Part shown: positions 18,296 through 27,197 of the stretch, piece after piece | How the letters are laid out: each line of letters starts with the position of its first letter | Numbering within the stretch: the first letter of the stretch is position 1 | Assembly (NCBI GenBank): GCA_023954155.1 | Contig: JAMLIO010000001.1 | Location: 310,001-374,000 of the forward strand | Direction of reading: 5' to 3' | Source of the DNA: Pseudobdellovibrionaceae bacterium | Lineage (GTDB): Bacteria > Bdellovibrionota > Bdellovibrionia > Bdellovibrionales > UBA1609 | DNA length: 64,000 nucleotides | Program-made: the position numbers and the translations under genes | Notes under the pieces: generated by a model | The model's input: only the letters and a program-made list of their open reading frames with translations | What the model was told of the DNA's origin: nothing | Database searches by the model: none

Positions 18296-18440
18296 AAAGT
18301 GCTGCGGCACCTTTGTAATGCCCGCATAAACTTTGGCTAAAATTTTAAAAGATTCCATCTAAGTGAGCCAAACTCTGCCTTCAGTATACTGGTCTGAATT
18401 CGGAATACAGTTAACGGTATTCTGGGTGCTGTATTTTTAG

Positions 18441-18532
18441 TGGCGGAAGGGGGGGGATTCGAACCCCCGGTACGGTGTTACCCGTACGACAGATTAGCAA
18501 TCTGCTGGTTTAAGCCACTCACCCACCCTTCC
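18441..18532 (-). tRNA. tRNA-Ser (GCU)
   Basis: On the minus strand the acceptor stem GGAAGGG pairs with CCCTTCC, followed by G and an encoded CCA. The anticodon stem-loop is CAGAT-TGCTAA-TCTG with anticodon GCT. A long variable arm (GTACGGG...CCGTAC) marks it as class II serine tRNA, and the T arm is GGGGGTTCGAATCCCCC. Confidence 0.96.
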
Positions 18533-18610
18533 ACTTTGAGAAGAAAAAGTAATATCTCATACTTGGCTTAAAGTCTTTTGTCTCAAATTCAATATATAAA
18601 ATCAATGACC

Positions 18611-19252
18611 TTATTCGTAATTTTCGGGAAAAAAGTGGCGCTCCACAACTTCGATGACGGTGTGAATAATTTTGATATGCACTTCCTGAATGCGTCCTGA
18701 GTCATTTGCAGGCACGATAATGGCAAGGTCCGCAAGGTCTTTGGCTTGCCCCCCATCTTTGCCTAATAAAGCGACAGTTTTGATGTTGCATTTCCGAGCC
18801 ACACGCAGAGCCTCTAGTATATTTGCCGAATTTCCACTTGTAGAGAGGCCCAAGAACAGATCGCCCTCTCGGCCAAGCCCCTCAAGCTGACGTGAAAAGA
18901 TAAAATTAAAGCCATAATCGTTAGAGACACAGGTCACATGACTTGGGTCTCCCAAAGCTAGGGCCCCTAAGGGTCTGCGGTCTTTTTTGTATCGCCCTGT
19001 GAGCTCTTCAGCGAAGTGCATGGCATCACAATGACTGCCCCCATTTCCTGCTGAAAAGACCTTGCCCCCATTGGTGTAGGTCTGAATGAGTAACTCCGCA
19101 AAGCTCTGGCACTTTTCAAACTGTTGGGGGTCACCCATAAACGCACTTAAGGTCTCTTGGGCGGCATTGAAGCTTTGTTTCCATACGTCAATCATGGGCT
19201 TAAAATATTCAAGATTGGCGGATTTTACAATAGCAAAGTCTTTAGCTTGCAT
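18611..19252 (-). CDS. gmhA: Phosphoheptose isomerase GmhA (SIS domain)
   Basis: About 213 residues from ATG 19252 (MQAKDFAIVK). It converts sedoheptulose 7-phosphate to D-glycero-heptose 7-phosphate for the LPS inner core. The SIS-domain motifs are clear: GKVFSAGNGGSHCDAMHFAEELTGRYK, LGLSTSGNSANILEAL and the C-terminal EVHIKIIHTVIEVVE with the metal/substrate His-Glu pair. The longer frame from 19390 is rejected because it runs antisense through the tRNA-Arg gene. The symbol is given by family match; a DiaA-type SIS protein is the main alternative. Confidence 0.85.
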   Translation of the reverse strand: MQAKDFAIVKSANLEYFKPMIDVWKQSFNAAQETLSAFMGDPQQFEKCQSFAELLIQTYTNGGKVFSAGNGGSHCDAMHFAEELTGRYKKDRRPLGALALGDPSHVTCVSNDYGFNFIFSRQLEGLGREGDLFLGLSTSGNSANILEALRVARKCNIKTVALLGKDGGQAKDLADLAIIVPANDSGRIQEVHIKIIHTVIEVVERHFFPENYE

Positions 19253-19296
19253 TTTACTAGGTTTTTTTGATAAACCTTGATCTTCCAATCTTTTGC

Positions 19297-19373
19297 GCGC
19301 TCGTAGCTCAGTTGGATAGAGTACTTGACTACGAATCAAGTGGTCGGAGGTTCGAATCCTTCCGAGCGCGCCA
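19297..19373 (+). tRNA. tRNA-Arg (ACG)
   Basis: Acceptor stem GCGCTCG pairs with CGAGCGC, then discriminator G and encoded CCA. The D arm is GCTCAGTTGGATAGAGT, the anticodon loop CTACGAA (anticodon ACG, presumably edited to ICG), and the T loop GGTTCGAATCC. It starts 44 bases upstream of the gmhA start, on the opposite strand. Confidence 0.96.
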
Positions 19374-19417
19374 TTTTCAGCTCGATCCATTTCAGCCAGT
19401 GTACAGAAAGGGGAGGA

Positions 19418-19777
19418 ATGGCCTTAATCAAAGACACATTATTAGTATTGATCGCATTACAACATTTAGGGTTTTTATACTTAGAGATGTTTTTATGGAC
19501 CAAACCTTTTGGCCGTAAAGTCTTTAGGCAGACCGAAGAGCAAGCAGAGCAAAGCAAAGTACTTGCGGCCAATCAAGGGCTTTACAATGGGTTTTTAGCT
19601 GCGGGGTTAATTTGGTCGACCTATGCTGATCCGACATATTCACACAAACTAGCTATTTTCTTTTTAAGTTGTGTTGCTGTTGCGGCTCTATATGGAGGTT
19701 ATTCCGTAGGGCGTAAGATACTTATGATTCAAGGTGGACCTGCTTTAGTTGCATTGCTGATGTGGCTATTTTTATAA
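19418..19777 (+). CDS. DUF1304-family membrane protein
   Basis: A 119-residue integral membrane protein (MALIKDTL...) with four hydrophobic segments. The pattern 'LxLIALQHLGFLYLEMFLW..P.GRKVFR', then NQGLYNGFLAAGLIW, then a closing GGPALVALLMWL, is typical of DUF1304. GGGAGGA just upstream of ATG 19418 fixes the start; a longer frame would read through the tRNA. The function of the family is unknown. Confidence 0.85.
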   Translation: MALIKDTLLVLIALQHLGFLYLEMFLWTKPFGRKVFRQTEEQAEQSKVLAANQGLYNGFLAAGLIWSTYADPTYSHKLAIFFLSCVAVAALYGGYSVGRKILMIQGGPALVALLMWLFL

Positions 19778-19931
19778 ATTTAAATTTCTTACGAAGAGCG
19801 TTAAACAGTTTCTTGTCAGTGCATGATCAACTCACTTTCAACTTGAAAGATTGTTTCAATAAAAATGGAATTCTCTAGACCTGCTTGGTGATTTTGAATA
19901 GGAGTAAATCACCAAATCAATAGGGGGTTCT

Positions 19932-20924
19932 ATGAAAGGTATTTTAATTATACTTGCGTCTCTTTTAGTAGCAAAAGCATCATTTGCAGAATTAGTAGTT
20001 TATGCCGACAGAAATCTTCAACTATTTGTTGAAGCTGCTAACGAATTTAAAGCCCAAACAGGCGAAGAAGTGGTGTTTGTGGGTGGTAATGACTATTTCG
20101 CACTCAGAGATCAACATATCGCTGCAACGGCTCAAGGTGTTGTGGGTGATCTATTCATTACAAAAGACATCATGTTCTTTAGCGATTTAAAAGCTAATAA
20201 CTTAACACAAGCGTTCCCAGTTAGTTTAGATATCAGCAAGGTGATTCCTTCACTTCAAGATACAGACAGAAACTATGTGGCTCTTACATACAGATCAAGA
20301 TCTGTAGCGTTTTCGCCAGAGGCTTTGGATAGATCTGAATTGACAACTTACGAAGATCTTGCGGATCCAAAATGGCAAGGACGTCTTTGCTTAAGAAAAG
20401 GTTTCCACAGTTACAATATCTCATTGGTGTCTTACCTTTTAGATAAGCATGGTAAAGACAAGACAACTCAAATCTTAGAAGGCTGGCTAAATAATTTAGC
20501 AGCTCCTATTTTTTCAAATGACAATGCTATTTTAAATGCAATTGCCAATGGTACTTGTGATCTAGGGATTGTAAATCACTACTATCTTGCAGGAGCCATT
20601 GCGCCAAACCCTGGCTTTCCAGTGGAAATGGCCTTCTTAGAGCAAGGTACTGGCGGCGTGCACACCAACGGAATGGGTGTAGCTTTACTTAAAACATCTA
20701 CACAACAAGAATTGGCAGCGCAATTTGTGCAAATCTTATTACAAGAAAAGCACCAGCTCGCTATTTCTGGATCACACTTTGATTTCCCTGTTTTACAAGG
20801 TTTAAATGCAAACACATTTGTAGACACTTGGGGTCCATTTGAAATGACCACAGTTCCTTGGTCTACAATTGGTAACAATATCACTACTGCCATCGAAGTG
20901 ATGACAGAAGTTGGATATAACTAA
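19932..20924 (+). CDS. Periplasmic iron-type substrate-binding protein (FutA/FbpA-like)
   Basis: A 330-residue class II solute-binding protein with signal peptide (ILIILASLLVAKASFA|ELVVYADRN). The opening VYADRNLQLFVEAANEFKAQTGEEV and later TYRSRSVAFSPEAL, LADPKWQGRLCLRKG and GTCDLGIVNHYYLA match ferric-iron binding proteins, with the YY ligand-type tyrosines present. GGGGGTT precedes the ATG. No ABC permease or ATPase gene follows; instead an imelysin and a TonB-dependent receptor gene are adjacent, so it may hand iron to a transporter encoded elsewhere. No clear Fur box was seen. Confidence 0.85.
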   Translation: MKGILIILASLLVAKASFAELVVYADRNLQLFVEAANEFKAQTGEEVVFVGGNDYFALRDQHIAATAQGVVGDLFITKDIMFFSDLKANNLTQAFPVSLDISKVIPSLQDTDRNYVALTYRSRSVAFSPEALDRSELTTYEDLADPKWQGRLCLRKGFHSYNISLVSYLLDKHGKDKTTQILEGWLNNLAAPIFSNDNAILNAIANGTCDLGIVNHYYLAGAIAPNPGFPVEMAFLEQGTGGVHTNGMGVALLKTSTQQELAAQFVQILLQEKHQLAISGSHFDFPVLQGLNANTFVDTWGPFEMTTVPWSTIGNNITTAIEVMTEVGYN

Positions 20925-20947
20925 ATCCTAAATGTATTGAGGACAAA

Positions 20948-22177
20948 ATGGTTCAATTAAGATTAGTATTTTTGATGGGCGCGCTATTTGTAACAATGGC
21001 GGCCCTAACTGGTACAAGATACCAACAGTTGGTGAGTCAGCTGGGCGAAGGTGAATTCAGCAAAGAGAAACTTGTTCTGAATGTTGCTCTGAATGTGGTT
21101 TACCCAAATGTACAGGCTTTTTACTCTGAAACCGAAAGCTTAAGTCAAACGATCAAGGGTTATTGTGGGGAGTTAAAGGCTGATCCTACGACAGCAAATT
21201 TGCAAGCCGTTCAAGAGCAATGGAAGAAGGCTATGCTTGTGTATCACAAGCTTGATGCAGTTGCTTTTGGTCCGTTAATAGATAACGGCAAATTTTTAGC
21301 TGACAATATTTATTCTTGGCCATTGATGAACACCTGTGGTGTAGATAGAGCCGTCGAGGAATTAGATCGAACTGGAAAGTACAACCCACAAACTATTTTT
21401 ACATCAAAGGGACTTACATCGCTTGAGTATATGTTTTTTGAAGAGACCTATTCTTCTGAGTGTAACCTTACAAGCTCTAGAAATAAAAATGTGGTGGAGT
21501 GGCTTAAAAAACCAGCTGTGGAAAGACAAGTGGATCGTTGTGCGTATGCTGAAATCATCTCTGATGAGTTGGTGGGAACAGCACACAAACTCTTGGAAGC
21601 TTGGGATGAGGCCAGTGGGAACTATCCACAACGATTGGTGGATGGCACACAAAAGATTGATGCGGTTATAAACCAAATCAGTGATGGTCTATTTTCTATT
21701 GAAAGCCTTAAAGACTTTAGATTAGCAAAGATCATTGGACTTCACAAAGAGTGCATCAGCCCCAATAAAATTTGTCCTGAACTGGCGGAACACCAGTGGT
21801 CAGGAATGTCTTTTGAGGCCATGGAGGCCCAAGCGTTGGGATACAAAGAAGTTTTCTTTGGTTCATTAGATCCACAAGTAAAAGCCTTTGGGTTTGATGA
21901 CTATTTAACAGTTGTAGGACATGGCAAGGTGGCACAAGAGGTCTTATTCTACGTCGATAAGGTGTTAGCAGACATTGCAACACTAAAAACACAAGGTTCC
22001 CTTCCTGAGCTGATCCATCAGCAAGGATATAAGTCTTGTGCTGGCGAAGAAGGAACAAGTGGGACCTTGTGTGCTCTTTTTCATAATGTTCGTGGAATCA
22101 CGACTTTAATGAAGACAGATGTGATCATTGCATTGTCTCTTCAAGCACCACCCACGTTCCAAGGGGACAACGACTAG
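20948..22177 (+). CDS. Imelysin-family (M75-like) periplasmic protein
   Basis: A 409-residue protein with an N-terminal hydrophobic anchor/signal (LRLVFLMGALFVTMAALTG). The imelysin fold is recognised by NIYSWPLMNTCGVDRAVEEL (around 120) and the helix-bundle motif SKGLTSLEYMFFEETY, the COG3489-type version that lacks the histidine of the GxHxxE motif of insulin-cleaving imelysins. Many of these proteins take part in iron uptake rather than proteolysis. It lies 23 bases after the binding-protein gene and 9 bases before the TonB receptor gene, in one operon. Confidence 0.85.
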   Translation: MVQLRLVFLMGALFVTMAALTGTRYQQLVSQLGEGEFSKEKLVLNVALNVVYPNVQAFYSETESLSQTIKGYCGELKADPTTANLQAVQEQWKKAMLVYHKLDAVAFGPLIDNGKFLADNIYSWPLMNTCGVDRAVEELDRTGKYNPQTIFTSKGLTSLEYMFFEETYSSECNLTSSRNKNVVEWLKKPAVERQVDRCAYAEIISDELVGTAHKLLEAWDEASGNYPQRLVDGTQKIDAVINQISDGLFSIESLKDFRLAKIIGLHKECISPNKICPELAEHQWSGMSFEAMEAQALGYKEVFFGSLDPQVKAFGFDDYLTVVGHGKVAQEVLFYVDKVLADIATLKTQGSLPELIHQQGYKSCAGEEGTSGTLCALFHNVRGITTLMKTDVIIALSLQAPPTFQGDND

Positions 22178-22186
22178 GTCAGGTTA

Positions 22187-24406
22187 ATGAAAAAGTATTT
22201 TGGAAATATTACTATTGTGGGGCTGTTATTTATAATGACAGCCCCTGTTTTTTCTTTAGCACAGGATAGGGTGAATTCTGCTTCATCTGCACAGACTGAA
22301 AAATTAGATGATATTGTGGTTTTTGGCACAAGCATGGGCCAAGTCGAAGAGGCCTTTAATCCCAAAAAAATCTCAAATGAGGTGATAGAGTCCTTTCAAT
22401 TCACTGACGTCAACCGTGCACTTAAGCACACTTCAGGTGTATATATTAGAGAGGAAGAGGGACTAGGTTTGCGCCCTAACATTGGGCTGCGTGGGACAAA
22501 TCCTGATCGTTCAAAAAAAGTGGTCATTTTGGAAGATGATATTTTAATTGGACCAGCTCCGTACTCTGCTCCAGCCGCTTACTACGTCCCAGACATGAAT
22601 AATATTTATAGTTTAGAAGTTTGGAAAGGGTTCTCTGCCATTCATATTGGGCCAAATTCTATCGGGGGGGCGGTCAACTATGTCACCATTCCTATCAGCA
22701 ACACGCAGGGCGGGGAGCTTAAAGCCACTGGCGGGTCTTTTAATACTCTGAACACAAAACTTAATTACTCTGCGCCTACAAGTTTTGGTGGATACCTCAT
22801 TCAAGGTGCGTACTTGCGAAGCGATGGTTTTAAAAAGATTGATGGTGGGGGCAATGCGGGTTTCGAAAAGATTGATCTTTCTGGAAAATTAAAGTGGGAC
22901 TTATTTTCTGCCAAAGGTTACGAGCATTATCTACAAGTCCATCTTGGTTATTCTTATGAAGACTCCAACGAAACCTATGTTGGGCTTTCCCGTACAGATT
23001 TTAATGCAAGTCCTTTTAGAAGATATTCATCCACGGCTTTAGATGAGATGCTTTGGAATCATCAAAAATACCAATTGCATCATGTAATGCAATTAAGTGA
23101 CGTGGCAATTTTAAAGACCTCACTTTATCGCAATGACTTTCACCGCAAATGGTATCGCGCAGACCGTTTTAGAGGGGGACAGGATTTCAGAAGCCTACTT
23201 GCAAATCCATCGAGTGCTCCACTTTTTTATGAAGTTTTAACTGGAGCAAGAGACACTGAAGATCTTGGTCCCGATGCCGAAATTGTCATTGCTGGCAATG
23301 ATCGACGATTCTATAGCCAAGGGATACAAACAAATTTCTCTTCAGAATATCAAGTTAATAACTATAAAATCTCACCAGAAATTTTTGTAAGGTTTCACCA
23401 AGATCAGATTAAGAGAGACCACACTTCAGATCGTTATGAAATGTTTGACGGTAAATTAGAAAGAACAATGACGCCTACTCAGACAGACGCTTTAGAGAGT
23501 CAAACCTCTCAAGCCTTCACTTTATCTGCACGATCCAGCATTGAGTTTGGCAAATGGAATGTGACTCCAGTTTTAAGATATGAATGGGTAGGGATGGATT
23601 TGGATGACACGCTCACGCCCAGCCGCAATGCCAAAAGAAGTGATAATATTTTTATCCCAGGTTTATCGACACTTTACCGATGGCACCCTATGTTTTCAAC
23701 AGCGATAAGCTACAACCGTGCGGCAACGTTATCGGGCATTTCTGTGGCAGGAACAGAAGTTAAAGAAGAGGCAGATAATTTTGAAGCTCAGCTTAAGTAC
23801 AGAGATGCTAAACGTTTTATTGAAGCTGATCTGACGGGTTTTTTCACCCACTATCAGAATATCACAGGGACATGTACGGTATCGTCAGGATGTACGGGGA
23901 CGCCTCTGGGAGTGGCATTCAATGGAGGTAAGGCCAGCATTTTTGGTATTGAAGCCAGTGCCACAAAGGGCTTTATATTTGAGTCTTTTTATTTACCTTT
24001 ACAGGCAAACCTAACCCTTCTTTCAGCTGCGTTTGATTCACAGTTCAATTCTACAAATCATGAATGGGGAATAGGCACGGTGTCTAAGGGAGATCCTTTG
24101 CCTTACGTTCCTGAAGCCCAGATGTCGTTGACCGTAGGTGTAGAGACCAAACTCACTAAAAATTATTTGTCTGTAACCTATCAATCTTTTATGTACGATC
24201 AGTCTATTGATAATACAGATCGTATTAAAATCCCAGCCTATACGGTGGTGGATTTCTCTGGCCGTTATATCTTTAGTGAGAATTGGGATATGACCTATAA
24301 AGTGGATAACGTGTTAGCCGCAGAATATATGGTGGCGGCTAGACCCGCAGGATTCAGATCAGGTAAAAGACAGTCTTTTCATTTGGGTGTCACTCACAAG
24401 TTTTAA
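22187..24406 (+). CDS. TonB-dependent outer-membrane receptor (FecA-like)
   Basis: A 739-residue gated barrel. A signal peptide is followed by a TonB-box-like LDDIVVFGT. The plug domain (about 55-170) reads VNRALKHTSGVYIREEEGLGLRPNIGLRGTNPDRSKKVVILEDDI, close to FecA-type ferric citrate receptors. The barrel ends QSFHLGVTHKF with C-terminal Phe. As the third gene of the iron operon it would import a ferric chelate across the outer membrane. The ligand is an inference from similarity and neighbours. Confidence 0.9.
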   Translation: MKKYFGNITIVGLLFIMTAPVFSLAQDRVNSASSAQTEKLDDIVVFGTSMGQVEEAFNPKKISNEVIESFQFTDVNRALKHTSGVYIREEEGLGLRPNIGLRGTNPDRSKKVVILEDDILIGPAPYSAPAAYYVPDMNNIYSLEVWKGFSAIHIGPNSIGGAVNYVTIPISNTQGGELKATGGSFNTLNTKLNYSAPTSFGGYLIQGAYLRSDGFKKIDGGGNAGFEKIDLSGKLKWDLFSAKGYEHYLQVHLGYSYEDSNETYVGLSRTDFNASPFRRYSSTALDEMLWNHQKYQLHHVMQLSDVAILKTSLYRNDFHRKWYRADRFRGGQDFRSLLANPSSAPLFYEVLTGARDTEDLGPDAEIVIAGNDRRFYSQGIQTNFSSEYQVNNYKISPEIFVRFHQDQIKRDHTSDRYEMFDGKLERTMTPTQTDALESQTSQAFTLSARSSIEFGKWNVTPVLRYEWVGMDLDDTLTPSRNAKRSDNIFIPGLSTLYRWHPMFSTAISYNRAATLSGISVAGTEVKEEADNFEAQLKYRDAKRFIEADLTGFFTHYQNITGTCTVSSGCTGTPLGVAFNGGKASIFGIEASATKGFIFESFYLPLQANLTLLSAAFDSQFNSTNHEWGIGTVSKGDPLPYVPEAQMSLTVGVETKLTKNYLSVTYQSFMYDQSIDNTDRIKIPAYTVVDFSGRYIFSENWDMTYKVDNVLAAEYMVAARPAGFRSGKRQSFHLGVTHKF

Positions 24407-24473
24407 GCTCAGTCGGTAAAGATTAGGTGGTAAAATAGGGCCCAATCCGCTATGTATGCTCTAGGTAGAGGCT

Positions 24474-25430
24474 ATGGGCGAGATTTCATTTGATATCAAA
24501 AAATGGTTAGACCTGGTTTTGGCTCCTGTGGATGAGCCAGGCTCACGCCTTTTTCATTGGAACATTTTAGTCGCATTTTTATTGATTGTGGTGTGGGTGA
24601 TTTTCACCTATGGCTTTAAAAACACACCATCTCAGGTTTCACGTTTGGTTTTTAGAAAGAAATATTGGTGGAATAGATCAACAAAGTTTGATTACTATAT
24701 CTATTTTATGAACTCTTTATTTAAAGTAGCTTTGTTCATTCCTTTTCTGGATTTTAGCTTCTGGATTGCCAAGAACTTAGCTAAGCTTCTAAATACAAAT
24801 TTTCCTGACCATGCTTCAGCAGCCATTACTCCGTTGCCTCTATTTGTTTTTACAGTAGTTGCGTTTATATGGGATGATTTTTTAAGATTTTTCCATCACA
24901 TGATCATGCACAAAGTACCACTCCTATGGAAGTTTCACTCTGTGCACCATTCGGCAAAGATTCTCACACCCGTTACGTTGTATAGGGCTCATCCTGTGGA
25001 ATCTGCTATTGCCACCTTGAGGAACAGCTTAAGTCTGGGTGTGGTTACAGGTCTTTTTGTATTTTGGTTTTCAAGGCCTTTAACACTGTGGACCTTGTTG
25101 GGTGTGAATATTTTCGGGTTTCTTTTTAATTTACTTGGCGCCAACCTAAGGCATAGCCACATACCTATAGGATTTGGTAAGTGGATTGAGACAGTGTTTA
25201 TCAGTCCAAGGCAGCACCAGATCCATCATTCTTCTGCTCTAGAGCATAGAGATAAAAACTTTGGTGTGTCTTTGTCCATTTGGGATAAAATCTTTGGTTC
25301 ATGGGTCTCTTCATCTGAGATTAAAAATAGAAAACTTCAGTTTGGTCTTGGCGATCGTCAAAGTCGAAGCTTTTGGTCAGAAATGGGTTTTGTGGATAAG
25401 AGACAGAGTCCAAAGGTACCTAAAGGATGA
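24474..25430 (+). CDS. Sterol desaturase / fatty-acid hydroxylase family membrane protein
   Basis: A 318-residue integral membrane di-iron enzyme with the histidine boxes HHMIMH (around 142), HSVHH (around 157), HRAHP-like RAHPVE and the C-terminal HQIHHS. Six or so transmembrane helices surround them. Members hydroxylate or desaturate lipids and carotenoids with O2. It lies 67 bases after the iron receptor gene on the same strand; iron is its likely cofactor, though cotranscription is not shown. The substrate is unknown. Confidence 0.88.
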   Translation: MGEISFDIKKWLDLVLAPVDEPGSRLFHWNILVAFLLIVVWVIFTYGFKNTPSQVSRLVFRKKYWWNRSTKFDYYIYFMNSLFKVALFIPFLDFSFWIAKNLAKLLNTNFPDHASAAITPLPLFVFTVVAFIWDDFLRFFHHMIMHKVPLLWKFHSVHHSAKILTPVTLYRAHPVESAIATLRNSLSLGVVTGLFVFWFSRPLTLWTLLGVNIFGFLFNLLGANLRHSHIPIGFGKWIETVFISPRQHQIHHSSALEHRDKNFGVSLSIWDKIFGSWVSSSEIKNRKLQFGLGDRQSRSFWSEMGFVDKRQSPKVPKG

Positions 25431-25495
25431 TTTAGTAAAAAGAGACTTTACCTCTTAAGAAACTTAAGAAAAAATAAGAGATAAGGGGCAGATGT

Positions 25496-26221
25496 GTGGG
25501 CAGTCGTATCAGATTACATTGGGTTTTAATAGGGTTAGTTGTAGTTTTATTTCTTTCTGCGATAGCTTTAAAGATTTTCAAAAATCGTCTTGATGCTCAA
25601 AACACTTTTCACTCCGAACGGACACAAGAGCAAATTATAAAAGAGCTGTCACAATCTGTTCCCGAACGCCTAGAGCGTGAAGGTAAGGGTTATCTGCTTT
25701 CTAAAAATGAAGGCACGGCATACCTCAGTATTTTCAAAAAAGAAGCTGAAATGGAATTATGGCTTCCCCAGCAAGAACAAAGGACGCGGTTGAAGTTTCT
25801 GTTTCGGAGTGAGGGTCATGGATTACGAATGAAAGTTACAGATTCTTCCTTTCCTGAGGGTATTTATAAAGTTCAGAATGTAGGTTGGGATAGAGATGCG
25901 GGTTATTTTATTCAGTTAGATTATCCTTCTGCACAGGCCTTAAAAGATCAGAAGATCAAAGCTGAAACTTTTAGATACGATGCCATTCTGATCACTAAAA
26001 CCCCTATTTTTTATTCTTTTATACTTTTAGATGACGAGACACTTGAAACCCTTGTGTATTTACTGCTGAAATGGGGTTATGATGACGTACGGGTAGCTTC
26101 ATTTCCGAGTCGTCCTCCACTTAAAATGGCTATTGATGGAACGATGACATTGGCAGAAATATATACAGAATTGACCGAGCTTTATGGTCAAATGACAGGA
26201 GAGTTGCATGGATCCCAATAG
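25496..26221 (+). CDS. Degenerate YafK-like L,D-transpeptidase homologue
   Basis: A 241-residue protein with one N-terminal membrane anchor (WVLIGLVVVLFLSAIAL). The region YLSIFKKEAEMELWL (76-90) and SSFPEGIYKVQNVGWDRDAGYFIQLDYPSA (117-146) match YafK-type YkuD domains. Where the family has a catalytic HG...GC motif before the DExxE helix, this one reads LITKTPIFYSFILLDDETLETL (165-186), with neither His nor Cys. It may be a catalytically dead murein-binding protein. The start is GTG 25496 with AAGGGG upstream. It overlaps the next gene by 14 bases. Confidence 0.6.
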   Translation: MGSRIRLHWVLIGLVVVLFLSAIALKIFKNRLDAQNTFHSERTQEQIIKELSQSVPERLEREGKGYLLSKNEGTAYLSIFKKEAEMELWLPQQEQRTRLKFLFRSEGHGLRMKVTDSSFPEGIYKVQNVGWDRDAGYFIQLDYPSAQALKDQKIKAETFRYDAILITKTPIFYSFILLDDETLETLVYLLLKWGYDDVRVASFPSRPPLKMAIDGTMTLAEIYTELTELYGQMTGELHGSQ

Positions 26222-26516
26222 AGAGCACCTCAAAAAAATAGTAGATAAGCATCACCGTGATTTTAGTTTTTGGGCGTGGGTTTTGCGAGTGATCACTTTG
26301 TGTTTAGCTTTTGGCTCTATCATTTATTATTTAGCAAACAACAATGGCCCACACGATCCCTATGAGGAATCAAGTCTTATTGAAGAGGTGTTCTTTGGAG
26401 ATGAAGACGATGAGGAGAATGCCAGAGCAGAAGATAAAGGCTCGCAGCATAACGAGGGCACCGACAAGGAAAAAAGGCCAGATATGCAAATCCCAGTTTT
26501 TAGAAGTGGTGAGTAA
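26208..26516 (+). CDS. Small single-pass membrane protein, acidic tail
   Basis: A 102-residue protein with one transmembrane helix (FWAWVLRVITLCLAFGSIIYYLA, about 21-43) and a strongly acidic C-terminal tail (EEVFFGDEDDEENARAEDKG). It starts within the end of the YafK-like gene (14-base overlap), implying translational coupling and a shared role. GACAGGAGAG upstream gives the ribosome-binding site. Family not recognised. Confidence 0.7.
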   Translation: MDPNREHLKKIVDKHHRDFSFWAWVLRVITLCLAFGSIIYYLANNNGPHDPYEESSLIEEVFFGDEDDEENARAEDKGSQHNEGTDKEKRPDMQIPVFRSGE

Positions 26517-26619
26517 TCTTCAGACTTAAATCATAGACTAGATTCTGAAGTCTATGTTCATATTCAGAGTGTGTGTGGCAAGATTGCAGTGAGGGGACGA
26601 TAAGCCCCCTTTGGTTAAA

Positions 26620-27075
26620 TCACTTTGTGGCTTGAGGAGTGGCGGAAGTTTTCTCTGCTGCTTTAGTTTTGCAACACTCATTTTTCTCACCACCAGGTTT
26701 CTTAGTCTTACAGCATTCTTTCTTGTCGCCATCAGGCTTTTTGGTTTTACAACAATCTTTTTTTTCGCTGTCAGCTCTTTTTGTCTTACAACACTCTTTC
26801 TTTTCACCTTCGGACTTTTTGGTTTTGCAGCACTCTTTTTTGTCATGCTTATGGTCTTTGTCATGGCTGTGGTCGCAGGCTTCCCCATCTTTATGATGAT
26901 GGTGGTGATCGTGGCCTTCATGGGCATGGTGATCTTTCTTGGTCTTGCAGCATTCTTTTTTGCCATGGGCAGAGGCCTTGGACGAGGAACCTCCATGTGA
27001 GCATGCGCTCAATCCTAGACAGAAAAATAGGGTTATTAACGCAACGAACAAGCCCTCTCGTCTTAGTTGAATCAT
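26620..27075 (-). CDS. His-rich lipoprotein with six Cys-Cys repeats
   Basis: A 151-residue lipoprotein (MIQLRREGLF...lipobox LSAC). The start at ATG 27075 has AAGGA 8 bases upstream. The mature part holds six copies of a unit around KKECCKTKK; between copies 1 and 2 lies a His/Asp-rich stretch (HHAHEGHDHHHHHKDGEACDHSHDKDHKHD). Units 2-6 are separated by 5-6 residue spacers such as SEGE, ADSE and KPDGD. Such paired cysteines and histidines suggest binding of soft or transition metals (Cu, Zn, Ni). No known domain is matched; an outer-membrane metal store, scavenger or sensor is an inference. Confidence 0.8.
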   Translation of the reverse strand: MIQLRREGLFVALITLFFCLGLSACSHGGSSSKASAHGKKECCKTKKDHHAHEGHDHHHHHKDGEACDHSHDKDHKHDKKECCKTKKSEGEKKECCKTKRADSEKKDCCKTKKPDGDKKECCKTKKPGGEKNECCKTKAAEKTSATPQATK

Positions 27076-27197
27076 TTTCGAGTCCTTTCTTTTGTGTAAG
27101 TGCTGTTTTTTTAGTCTTTTTATAAAATAAAGCCCAGGCCTTAATTTGTCCATGTGATTGACACAATTCTAGTCTTCATCTAAAAATAAGGCTTCGT

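Noticed and set aside
19253-19390. N-terminal extension of gmhA
   Set aside because: It would be translated from the antisense strand of tRNA-Arg and lacks similarity to the SIS family; the start at 19252 is preferred.
26635-26980. CRISPR-like array
   Set aside because: Regularly spaced repeats here encode the KKECCKTKK units in frame and vary at synonymous positions; they are protein repeats.
26611-27125. Several hydrophobic plus-strand frames opposite the Cys-Cys lipoprotein gene
   Set aside because: They are the complement of the repeat-rich lipoprotein gene; their Phe/Leu-rich sequence follows directly from Lys/Cys codons on the other strand, and they lack ribosome-binding sites.
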